From Prionace glauca (Eukaryota; Chordata; Chondrichthyes; Carcharhiniformes; Carcharhinidae), in contig CM075760.1 of the NCBI GenBank assembly GCA_037974335.1, forward strand, positions 18,880,960 to 18,944,959: a stretch of DNA of 64,000 nt, in the 5' to 3' direction. Shown here piece by piece: positions 1-9,434 of this stretch. The notes under the pieces were generated by a model. It saw nothing but the letters and a program-made list of their open reading frames with translations, was not told where the DNA came from and ran no database searches. The stretch's first letter is position 1; each line of letters begins with the position of its first letter. The position numbers and the translations under genes were made by a program.

Positions 1-583
1 AGAGATCACTTCTCCAAAGGGGGTTATTAGAAAATAGATTATTTAAAATAAATAAGCACGCAAATGTCTATGATATTTCTTAGACATAAAACCATAGAAT
101 TCCTACAGTTCAGAAGAAAGGTTATCTTGGCCCACTGAGTCTGCATCCCACCCAGGTCCTCCCCTCTGCCCTATCCCCATTAGCCCCACACATTTACCAT
201 GGCTAATCCACATACTCAAAGGGAAAATAACGGGCAATTTTTGCATGGTCAATCCAACTAATATGATCAGATGTAATATAAATGAGGGATGGGTTTTGTG
301 CAGAGATAGAGCCGAATGCACCAGATATCGATACAGCACCTGTACTAAAATGAATGCAGACTGGGTCCAGTTCAGTCATTACTGAGAGAGTGTATACAGT
401 ATATTATTAACCAGCGTGGTGTTTCCTCATCTAAATAGAGACATGACATACTCAGTTTTGACAAAGACAAGGTCTTTGTGAAGGATAAAATGTGAAGGAT
501 AAATTTGCATTTGGTGAATAAAAAGTCCGAAATATAATAAAAGTTCATGGATAAATCAACATTTTAAAGAAATTGCATCAGCT

Positions 584-655
584 TCCCTGGTGGCCTAGTG
601 GTTAAGATTCGGCGCTCTCAGTACTACAATCTGGGTTCGGCTCCCGCTCAGGGAA
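584..655 (+). pseudogene. tRNA-Glu(CTC)-like pseudogene, left arm
   Basis: Acceptor, D arm and anticodon CTC follow vertebrate tRNA-Glu closely (TCCCTGGTGG start, CGGCGCTCTC anticodon arm), and the acceptor ends still pair. The 3' half of the anticodon stem is lost: CGGCG faces TACTA. No TTTT terminator follows closely. The same defect is in the mirror copy at 8,460-8,531, so it predates the inverted duplication. Probably a non-functional tRNA or a tRNA-derived fragment. Confidence 0.75.
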
Positions 656-1250
656 TGTAGATTTATTGCTGTACAACAATCCTGCGTTACTTCTCGGTCT
701 GCACCTGTCAGAATCAATATTAGGGAGATTTCTTTGTTTGTATCGGAATTGGGAAAGTCACATGTAAAGAATCAAAAAGAAATTAAGAGAGCGATAGGCG
801 AGAAAGGGCTGATGGTACGAAATGCTGATGCGGTTAAAATCTAGCTGTTAATGGGGGAAAATTTATTGTTTCTACTGACACAAATATCTGCAGATCTCGG
901 TCCAAATCTCTGCTTCCATGACAAGAAAACTTTTAATTGAATGAAATAGTAAACTCTCCCACCCCCTGTGAAATGGCGGCAGTTTTCACTCAGAAACCAG
1001 TAACTGTGAGTTTAACAATGTGGGAAGGAGAAAGACTCAGTTTGAGCGGTGACATTGCGGGAGGAATGGTGAGCTGGAGTTCACCCAGAAAAGCAGCAAA
1101 GTTTCAATTCAATGGTGTCCAATGTTGGATGGTCCATTAACGGTGATAATTTAATGTTATTCAGCAGAATCACCGCAGGATGGTTTATCACAGATTGATA
1201 CTAATACTTTGAATGGAGTGAACTGCAGTGACATTGAATGCAGTAGAAAG

Positions 1251-1540
1251 GACAGCGCGGTAGCACAGTGATTAGCACTGACGTCTCACAGCGCCAGGGA
1301 CTCAGGTCCTCGAGTCACCGCCTATGCAGAGTTTGCACGTTCTTCCCGTGCCTCCGTGGGTTTCCTCCTGGTGTTCCAGTTTCCGATTCAAAGATGCGTG
1401 TTTTAGTTTGATTGGCCATGCTAAATTGGTCCTAGTGTCAGAGGGATTAGAAGGGTAAGTATGTGGGTTTGCGGGGAATAGGGCGTGGGTGGGATTGTTG
1501 TGGGTGCGGACTCGATGGGCCGAATGGCCTTCTTCTGGAG
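1251..1540 (+). repeat. tRNA-headed SINE, left arm copy
   Basis: Begins with the GGTAGCACAGTG-type head and continues through the shark SINE body (TTTGCACGTTCT, GTGGGTTTCCTCC, GATTGGCCATGCTAAATTG, ATGGGCCGAATGGCC). It is the HE1-like type common in sharks; the family name is from memory. The partner at 7,072-7,362 shows that it inserted before the inverted duplication. Confidence 0.8.
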
Positions 1541-1933
1541 GAATCAAACGAGGTAATGCAAATATACATTGTTTTGGATGAAACAGCAGGTCAACTAAAT
1601 GTATTTTCACTGCCATGTAAAAGCGGACCTGACATCTGCACTGAAATGTGATGAGGTTGGAAAAACTCAAGACATTACATGGCATGTGTGCATAAGGAAA
1701 CAAAGATAAACCTTCACCTCCATCACCTTTCATTAACATTGGGAATGTTTAGAAATAGAGGAAGTTTTTTAAAAAGCGAAATCCAACAAGGTGGAAATAG
1801 AACAACATCTGGCAGGGTGGAAATTTCGATCGGTATTTGGTCTGTTGCAGCTTGTGTGAATTGATGTTTGAAAACTGCGAGACAAAGTGCAGGACTGTTT
1901 AGCAGATAGCACAGAAAACCAGCAACGGAATCC

Positions 1934-2006
1934 TGCCGAAACCCGGGATCGAACCAGGGACCTTTAGATCTTCAGTCTAACGCTCTCCCAACTGAGGTAT
2001 TTCGGC
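1934..2006 (-). tRNA. trnF-GAA: tRNA-Phe(GAA), left arm, with position-10 change
   Basis: A 73-nt cloverleaf with anticodon GAA and a canonical T arm (GGTTCGATCCC B box). It differs from its intact mirror copy at 6,604-6,676 by one base in the D stem: TACCTCAG replaces TAGCTCAG. This changes G10, part of the A box and of the 10-25 pair, so transcription or folding may be weakened. A TTTT run lies shortly downstream on the minus strand. Functional status is uncertain. Confidence 0.85.
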
Positions 2007-2467
2007 CGGCTGGCTTGCAGACTGGAAGCTTCCGTCTCCCAGATATCTAAGAGAAAAATGATTTCTGCCTCTTCGTTAATGCATCATTTTCAGGTGTTCA
2101 TTTGATTTGCTTTAAACGTCATGAATACTTTTTTTTTTCAAAACTTTAATGCAGTGGGAAACATCATTATTCATTTTGACAGGAGGAAACAGCAGAGACA
2201 ATGTAATATCAATTACTGTGGGCAAATTATGGGCTTCTGGAGCCAATCTAGTTGTTTCTCCAGATCTGCTTGCCCTGAGGTCATCACCCTGTTTCTGTAG
2301 TACCGTGGTTATCACAAGACCCAGATTAATTCTGTAAGTATCTGGGTAGAAATGGGAATGATGGGATGTGTACACGATCCGATTTCAGTTTCAGTTAGAA
2401 AAATCAAGCCCATCACCTTAATTCTTGGGCAGGCAATACTGTTTGTAATCCTGTTATTTATAACATG

Positions 2468-2600
2468 ATGTGGAGACGCCAGTGTTGGATTGAAGTGGGT
2501 ACAGAACGCATTCTCACAACACCACGTTAAAGTAAAACAGAATTATTTTGAATTACGAGCTTTTGGAGCGCTGCTCCTTCATCAGTTTAACTCGGCAGTC
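2468..2600. repeat. Penelope-type terminal fragment, left arm
   Basis: Carries the GATGTGGAGACGCCAGTGTTGG start, the CTCACAACACCA block and the GAGCGCTGCTCCTTCATCAG end. This terminal sequence recurs at 4,191, 6,018, 25,565, 50,832 and 56,379. At 4,191 it is attached to a GIY-YIG reading frame, hence the assignment. Confidence 0.6.
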
Positions 2601-2769
2601 AGAAATTCACTGTGTGTGAGTGCTCTCCAAAGGGGCCACTTGCACACACTGCTTTACTCCAGCAAATTGTTCAGCTGGCAATGTTTCTGTTCGTTGTTCT
2701 TGACGAAAACGACACAGCACACATTCCTGCATTCAATCTGAGCTGTGAGACCAAAACTCAAATCCATTT

Positions 2770-2851
2770 TGGCAGCCGTGGGATTCGAACCCACGCCTCC
2801 GAAGAGGCTGGAACCTTAATACAGCGCCTTAGACCGCTCGGCCACGCTACC
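2770..2851 (-). tRNA. trnL-AAG: tRNA-Leu(AAG), left arm, two stem mismatches
   Basis: An 82-nt tRNA-Leu with a long variable arm (CTCTTCGGAG type), anticodon AAG in loop TTAAGGT and a good T arm. Against the vertebrate consensus it has one mismatch in the anticodon stem (CTGTA facing TCCAG) and one at acceptor pair 7-66. The mirror copy at 5,751-5,832 has different changes, so the two copies decayed or drifted separately. It may be a pseudogene. Confidence 0.75.
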
Positions 2852-3447
2852 ACGTGAAACGCTGTCACAATAATGTTATTTGATGATAATGTTACTGAAA
2901 TTCATTAAAAGCAATGGAACTTGGAAAGACCATCAGGAGGATTGAGCCTGCTCCTTCACTGATTCAGGTAAGTCTGAACTGAGGAACAAACAGAAATCAT
3001 CTCACCTCAGAAACACAATGAGCTGCACACAGTAACATGCAGTGAAGGGCCGGCATCATTTAAACTGTCCTTCAGCTCGTCTCTTCCCAAGTTTCTGCCA
3101 GAAATGACAAGAGAACCTCCAGTTGAATTTGCTCAGTGTGTGCACTCCAGGACTCGAGGCAAAATTATGTTTTATATGTTCATCCAGGCAATAACTCACA
3201 TTTGTTTTCAGAGTTTGGATGAGAGCAATAAATCTTCAATTTCAGACCTGAAATCTAAACAGCAGCGAAAAATACAAACTCTAATCACCAGCTTACCCAC
3301 CAGCATGTTTTAGAATTTACTTTATCTGCGCTGTATTTGTTAATTTAGTTTTCACACCAGGCCACTTTCACAGAAATAGCTTTCTCCTGCAAAATGACAG
3401 ATTCTTATTCAACCATGGTGTGTTCAGCCAATGACAACATTCCATGA

Positions 3448-3970
3448 ATAAAAACTCCAATATTAATGCCCCAACATCAGGAACATCTGCTTCATTGTCT
3501 TTATTTTACAGATCAAGTGATGAGTTGAATTTTTTGACTCTGGGCTGATTATCAAGATCTCTCTGTGACTCAAATGCAATATCTGCTCTCGGTTATTTTA
3601 TTCTCTCATTTTATCATTCTGAATCTGTAACTGAGACAATCGTAGACGTTATATCAGTTTCCAGTGTGAAAAATACGAGACTTTTTTTTTGTTACAATGC
3701 AACTGTGGTTAATAGTTTTCCCGTAGTTTAAATTTCATGTAGACATGAGAAACTTTTCTCATTCCTTATTCACATCTGTTAATTCATCGTTCTATTAAGG
3801 TCTGTATTCTCTTTGTGGTGTATGTAACAGATGTACAAATATTGACGGATTCCCTGTGCATTTGTTCTGTTCTCAATGTGAAGCTCGATCGTTATGTTCA
3901 CTTTTCTAACTTAAAAAAAATTCCCTGTAAAATATTGTCTGAATTTTTAAATAAATTTTAAATAAAAAAA
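3448..3970 (+). pseudogene. Orphan IgM membrane exon M2 and 3' UTR
   Basis: Position 3,512 opens an exon after a good acceptor (TTTATTTTACAG) with ATC AAG TGA, that is I-K-stop, the end of the IgM cytoplasmic tail. The following roughly 440 bases match the 3' UTR after M2 of the complete cluster (63,610-64,000). AATAAA occurs at 3,950 and 3,961. Homology to the M1-M2 intron begins near 3,450, where the inverted-duplication arm ends. No M1 or Cmu exon lies upstream; that space is occupied by the tRNA-bearing arm. It is therefore the remnant of another plus-strand IgM cluster cut off inside the M1-M2 intron. Confidence 0.88.
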
Positions 3971-4189
3971 TAACTGCCTCTGCCTTGGTTTAATTCCGCT
4001 CTCAAAAACCCATCCACTGGGCTCCATTTTCCCTATTATAGGGCTGCCCCCTTTCCCAGACAGGCATGTTCCCGCTGTCATGTGTGGGATGTGGTTGAAC
4101 TGAAGGCTGTTCAGTGAAAGTGCCACTGCGCCACCCAGTGACCCATCTATGTAAAGACATCTTCATCCCTCCCTTTTTCGGATAATAGT
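3971..4189. other. Unassigned spacer
   Basis: Sequence between the orphan IgM 3' UTR and the Penelope-like fragment. I see no gene or recognisable repeat. Confidence 0.5.
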
Positions 4190-4800
4190 CATGATGTGGG
4201 TATGCCGGCGTTGGACTGGCGTAAACACAGTAAAAAATCTGACAACACCAGGTTTTAGTCCAACCGATTTATTTGATAATATACTCATAAGCTTTTGAGG
4301 GGACTGCCTCTTCGTCAGGTGAATGGAGAGTTCTGGCCTCAGACAGAGCATATAAAGCACAGACAGTTTAGAGATTACTGATTAGAATGCGAATCCTTAC
4401 ACCTAACCTGCTGTTCAAGACCTAAAGTGGCTGACAATGTGAGTGGAAGGAGCACTGATCACAGGTTAAAGAGATGTGTATTGTCTCCAGACAGCACAGT
4501 GAGTGAGGTTTTGCAAACCCAGGCAAGTCGTGGGGGTTACAGATAGTGCGACATGAACCCAAGATCCCTGTTGAGACCGTCCTCATGTGTGCGGAACTTG
4601 GCTATCAGTCTCTGCTCAGCGACTCCGCACTGTGGTGAGTCGTGAAGGCCGCCTTGGAGAATGCTTACCCGAAGGTCAGAGGCTGAATGCCCGTGACCAC
4701 TGAAGTGTTCGCCAACAGGAAGGGAACAGTCTTGCCTGGTGACTGTCGAGCGATGTTCACTGGTCGTCCAGTGGTTTGTGTTCAGCACTTCCCCAGTGAT
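4190..4800 (-). mobile_element. Penelope-like element 3' end with GIY-YIG C-terminus
   Basis: The minus strand (4,788-4,537) encodes the C-terminal part of a GIY-YIG endonuclease as found in Penelope/Neptune-type retroelements: SEHRSTVTRQDCSLPVGEHF, then GHSASDLRVSIL, VAEQRLIAKF and GLNRDLGFMSHYL. After the stop comes a non-coding tail ending in the terminal sequence GGCGTTGGACTGG / CATACCCACATCATGAC. Only the 3' end is present, with no reverse transcriptase. Family assignment is by recalled motif similarity. Confidence 0.65.
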
Positions 4801-5750
4801 ACGTAGTTTTAATTCCCGCCGAGGAAAATAAGATTATTTGATCTCAGCAAACCATTAATAATGATCTGATTGACTCTCCGATCGAAAGCAGATCTATTAG
4901 AATCAGCCGAGTGAGATTTGCAAGATTCCATCAGAGCTGGAAATTTCACATGTGGAACAGTTCAAGAACAAACACAGAAAGAAAAGGACAGTTGAGATGT
5001 CCTTAACGATTGAGATGTTGCAATGGAAAATCTGTGTGCTAATGAGTCAGATTTCACCCTTTATATTGACACTGAATAATGAAACTGTTCCCTCATCTGC
5101 ATTGAAAAACATTTAGAAATACTTCTGTTCAGTTTCGAACTGTCGGAGTGTTCAGGGAATGTTTTCATTGGCTGAACACATCATGGTTGAATCGGAAACT
5201 GCCATTTTGCGGGAGAAATCTGTTTGTGATGAAAGTGGTCTGGTGTGAAAATTAAAGTAACAAAAGCAGCGTGGATAAAGTAAATTCTAAACCACGCTGT
5301 AAGCTGCTGGCCTGGTGGTTAGAGTTTGACTCTTTCCCTGCTGTTCGGATTACTGGTCTGAAATTGGAAATTTATTGCTCCCATCGAAGCCCTGAAAACA
5401 CATGTGGGTTGTTACCTGGATGAACATATAAAATATAATCGCGCCTCGTGTCCTGAAGTGCAGACTCTGAGCAAATCCAACAGGAGGTTCTCTTGTCATT
5501 TCTGACAGAAATTGGGAAGAGACGAGCTGCAGGACAGTTTAAATGATGCCGGCCCTTCACTGCATGTTACTGTGTGCAGCTCATTGTGTTTCTGAGGTGA
5601 GATGATTTCTGTTTGTTCCTCAGTTCAGACTTACCTGAATCAGTGAAGGAGCAGGCTCAATCCTCCTGATGGTCTTTCCAAGTTCCATTGCTTTTAATGA
5701 ATTTCAGTAACATTATCATCAAATAACATTATTGTGACAGCGTTGCACGT

Positions 5751-5832
5751 GGTAGCGTGGCCGAGCGGTCTAAGGCGCTGGATGAAGGCTCCAGTCTCTT
5801 CGGAGGCGTGGGTTCGAATCCCCCCGCTGCCA
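5751..5832 (+). tRNA. trnL-AAG: tRNA-Leu(AAG), right arm, U33 replaced
   Basis: An 82-nt tRNA-Leu with A box TGGCCGAGCGG, a variable arm, and B box GGTTCGAATCC. TTTT lies at 5,846-5,849. The anticodon loop reads TGAAGGC, so the near-universal U33 is G, and the T stem has one mismatch (CCCCC facing GTGGG). Either change could impair decoding. Likely a decaying copy, with U33G the strongest argument. Confidence 0.75.
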
Positions 5833-6017
5833 AAATGGATTTGAGTTTTGGTCTCACAGCTCAGATTGAATGCAGGAATGTGTGCTGTGTCGTTTTCGTC
5901 AAGAACAACGAACAGAAACATGACCAACTGAACAATTTGCTGGAGTAAAGCAGTGTGTGCAAGTGGCCCCTTTGGAGAGCACTCACACACAGTGAATTTC
6001 TGACTGCCGAGTTAAAC

Positions 6018-6134
6018 TGATGAAGGAGCAGCGCTCCAAAAGCTCGTGATTCAAAATAATTCTGTTTTACTTTAACCTGGTGTTGTGAGAATGCGTTCTG
6101 TACCCACTTCAATCCAACACTGGCGTCTCCACAT
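6018..6134. repeat. Penelope-type terminal fragment, right arm
   Basis: Inverted partner of 2,468-2,600, ending CTGGCGTCTCCACATC. Present in both arms, so it is older than the duplication. Confidence 0.6.
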
Positions 6135-6603
6135 CATGATATAAATAACAGGATTACAAACAGTGAGGCTGGATTGCCTGCCCAAGAATTAAGGTGATGG
6201 GCTTGATTTTTCTAACTGAAACTGAAATCGGATCGTGTACACATCCCATCCTTCCCATTTCTACCCAGATACTTACAGAATTAATCTGGGTCTTGTGATA
6301 ACCACGGTACTACAGAAACAGGGTGATGACATCAGGGCAAGCAGATCTGGAGAAACAACTAGACTGGCTCCAGAAGCCCATCTTTTTCCCACAGTAATTG
6401 ATATTACATTGTCTCTGCTGTTTCCTCCTGTCAAAATGAATAATGATGTTTCCCACTGCATTAAAGTTTTGAAAAAAAAAAGTATTCATGACGTTTAAAG
6501 CAAATCAAATGAACACCTGAAAATGATGCATTAACGAATAAGCAGAAATCATTTTTCTCTTAGATATTTGGGAGACGGAAGCTTCCAGTTTGTCAGCCAG
6601 CCG

Positions 6604-6676
6604 GCCGAAATAGCTCAGTTGGGAGAGCGTTAGACTGAAGATCTAAAGGTCCCTGGTTCGATCCCGGGTTTCGGCA
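6604..6676 (+). tRNA. trnF-GAA: tRNA-Phe(GAA), right arm, canonical
   Basis: A 73-nt sequence matching vertebrate tRNA-Phe throughout as I recall it. It starts GCCGAAATAGCTCAG, has anticodon GAA in loop CTGAAGA, B box GGTTCGATCCC, discriminator A, and all four stems paired. A Pol III terminator TTTT lies at 6,692-6,695. This is the only tRNA in the window with no visible defect, and it is probably functional. Confidence 0.95.
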
Positions 6677-7071
6677 GGATTCCGTTGCTGGTTTTCCGTG
6701 CTCTCTGCTAAACAGTCCTGCATTTTGTCTCGCACTGTTTTCAAACATCAATTGACACAAACTGCAACAGACTTAATACCCACCGCAATTTCCACCCTGC
6801 CAGGTGTTGTTCTATTTCCTCCTTGTTGGATTTCGCTTTTTAAAAAACTTCCTCTATTTCTAAACATTCCCGATGTTAATGAAAGGTGAAGGAGGTGAAG
6901 GTTTATCTTTGTTTCTTTATGCACACATGCCATGTAACATCCTGAGTTTTTCCAACCTCATCACATTTCAGTGCAGATGTCAGGTCCGCTTTTACATGGC
7001 AGGGAAAATACATTTAGTTGACCTGCTGTTTCATCCAAAACAATGTATATTTGCATTACCTCTTTCGATTC

Positions 7072-7362
7072 CCCCAGAAGGAGGCCATTCGGCCCATCGA
7101 GTCCGCACCCACAACAATCCCACCCACGCCCTATTCCCCGTAAACCCACATATTTACCCTCCTAATCCCTGTGACACTAGGATCAATTTAGCATGGCCAA
7201 TCAAACTAAAACACACTTCTTTGAATCAGACACCGGAACACCCGGAGGAAACCCACGGAGGCACGGGGAGAACGTGCAAACTCTGCACAGGCGGTGACCC
7301 GAGGACCTGAGTCCCTGGCGCTGTGAGACATCAGTGCTAATCACTGTGCTACCGCGCTGTCC
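7072..7362 (-). repeat. tRNA-headed SINE, right arm copy
   Basis: Mirror partner of the SINE at 1,251-1,540. Same head (GACAGCGCGGTAGCACAGTG on minus) and body. Confidence 0.8.
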
Positions 7363-7450
7363 TTTCTACTGCATTCAATGTTACTGCAGTTCACTCCATT
7401 CAAAGTATTAGCATCAATCTGTGATAAACCATCCTGTGGTATTTCTGCTG

Positions 7451-7963
7451 GATTGCAGAGTAGGTTTACTAGGCTGATACCGGAGTTGAGGGGATTGAGC
7501 TATGAGGAGAGGCTGAATAAACTAGGCTTGTACTCGTTAGAGTTTAGAAGAATGAGGGGAGATCTCATTGAGACGTATAAGATGATGAATGGGATGGATA
7601 GGTTAGAGGTGGAGAGACTCTTCCCGCTCAAAAAAGACAGTAGGACTAGGGGGCACAGCCTCAAGATAAAGGGGAGGCGGTTTAGAACGGAGTTGAGGAG
7701 GAACTTCTTCACTCAAAGGGTGGTGAATCTCTGGAATTCTCTGCCCGTTGAAGTGGTGGAGGCTACCTCGCTAAATATTTTTAAGAAAGCGGGTTGATGG
7801 GTTTTTGATAAGAGAGGGGATTAAGGGTTATGGGGAGAGGGCGGGAAGGTGGAGCTGAGTCACGACAGATCAGCCATGATCTTATTGAATGGCGGGGCAG
7901 GCTCGAAGGGCTAGATGGCCTACTCCTGCTCCTATTTCTTATGTTCTTATTATGTTCTCTTAT
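7451..7963 (+). mobile_element. CR1-like LINE 3' end inserted in right arm
   Basis: Encodes the C-terminal tail common to shark CR1-like LINEs: FTRLIPELRGLSYEERLNKL, LEFRRMRGDLIETYKMMNG, VERLFPL, FFTQRVVNLWNSLPVEVVEA. It ends with the family 3' signature GGCCTACTCCTGCTCC and a TTATGTTCT-type tail. It breaks sequence that is continuous in the left arm (near 1,150), so it inserted after the inverted duplication. Strongly 5'-truncated. Confidence 0.85.
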
Positions 7964-8459
7964 TAAATTATCAGCGTTAATGGACCATCCAATGTTGGAC
8001 GCCATTGATTTGAAACTTTGCTGCTTTTCTGGGTGAACTCCAGCTCTCCATTCCTCCCGCAATGTCACCGCTCAAACTGAGTCTTTCTCCTTCCCACATT
8101 GTTAAACTCAGTTATTGGTTTCTGAATGAAAACTGCCTCCATTTCACAGGGGGTGGGAGAGTTTACTATTTCATTCAATTAAAAGTTTTCTTGTCATGGA
8201 AGCAGAGATTTGGACCGAGATCTGCAGATATTTGTGTCAGTAGAAACAATAAATTTTCCCCCATTAACAGCTAGATTTTAACCGTATCAGCATTTCGTAC
8301 CATCAGCCCTTTCTCGCCTATCGCTCTCTTAATTTTTTTTTGATTCTTCACATGTGACTTTTCCAATTCAGATACAAACAAAGAAATCTCCCTAATATTG
8401 ATTCTGACAGTTGCAGACTGAGAAGTAACGCAGGATTGTTGTACAGCAACAAATCGACA

Positions 8460-8531
8460 TTCCCTGAGCGGGAGCCGAACCCAGGTTGTAGTACTGAGAG
8501 CGCCGAATCTTAACCACTAGGCCACCAGGGA
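8460..8531 (-). pseudogene. tRNA-Glu(CTC)-like pseudogene, right arm
   Basis: Mirror copy of 584-655 with the same disrupted anticodon stem. The shared defect places the decay before the duplication. Confidence 0.75.
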
Positions 8532-8984
8532 AGCTGATGCAATTTCTTTAAAATGTTGATTTATCCATGAATTTTTATTATATTTCGGACTTTTTATTTA
8601 CCAAATGCAAATTTATCCTTCACATTTTATCCTTCACAAAGACCTTGTCTTTGTCAAAACTGAGTATGTCATGTCTCTATTTAGATGAGAAAACACCACG
8701 CTGGTTAGTAATATACTGTATAGACGCTCTCAGTAATGACTGAACTGGACTCAGTCTGCATTCATATTAGTACAGGTGCTGTATCGATATCTGGTGCATT
8801 CGGCTCTGTCTCTGTGTTACTGCACAAATCCCGTCCCTCATTTATATTACAACAGATCATATTAGTTGGATTCACCGTGCAAAAATTGCCCGTTATTTTC
8901 CCTTTGAGTATGTGGATTAGCCATGGTAAATGTGTGGGGATAATGGGGATAGGGCAGAGGGGAGGACCTGGGTGGGATGCAGAC

Positions 8985-9434
8985 AACCATTCTGTTGTGT
9001 GTGGTTGCAAACAAAATGATTTCAGCCTCACTATTTTGTTCCCGGTGTTGACTTATCTGTCTTTAGAGATCTGTTGGAAAACGGATAGGCTGACAATGTG
9101 TGACAGCAATATTCACAACGGTTTCAACTCTCTTCAGTTCAGCAACACATTGTTAATCAATGTTCTTTTTTTTGCCAAGGTGCATGAACCAAAATGTTTG
9201 CCTTCATTCGGATTTTTTAACATGCATAAAAAGGACAATAACCATATAATTTGCAAGAAAAGATGAAGTCATCTTGTTTGTTCAGAGAGTGTGATTCATG
9301 TCCCTCAGCACACGGTTTAATTGTTCCAATGGGGACATTAGAAGATTTATAAATAGGAATTTTCACTGTGTGTGCAATATTGTTTAACTGGGAATGGTCT
9401 CTAGTACAGCCAGCGATCATTGAATTTCAGAGCC
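8985..9434. other. 5' flank of GPR139-like gene
   Basis: The first roughly 115 bases match 16,288-16,390 (direct repeat). The rest is AT-rich with no recognisable gene. It presumably contains the promoter and 5' UTR of the receptor gene. I see no clear TATA box. Confidence 0.5.

Larger units (their letters stand above)
1..3447. repeat. Left arm of large inverted duplication
   Basis: Read in reverse complement, this stretch matches 5,155-8,984 almost throughout, including tRNAs, a SINE and unique flanks. The homology runs to the first base, so the arm probably continues outside the window. Positions 1-153 have no partner in the right arm but do match 16,018-16,161. Between its tRNAs and repeats I see no protein gene; the open frames here are short and mirrored in the other arm. 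Confidence 0.9.
5155..8984. repeat. Right arm of large inverted duplication
   Basis: Inverted partner of 1-3,447, with the same tRNA order mirrored (Leu, Phe, Glu-like). It differs by a CR1-like insertion at 7,451-7,963 and by an end point at 8,984, where sequence found in the left arm and in the third copy (16.0-16.29 kb) is missing. Outside the listed tRNAs, SINE and LINE I see no gene. Confidence 0.9.

Noticed and set aside
1302-1739. 145-residue open frame, mirrored at 6,873-7,310
   Set aside because: Runs across a SINE and its flank, with no similarity beyond the repeat.
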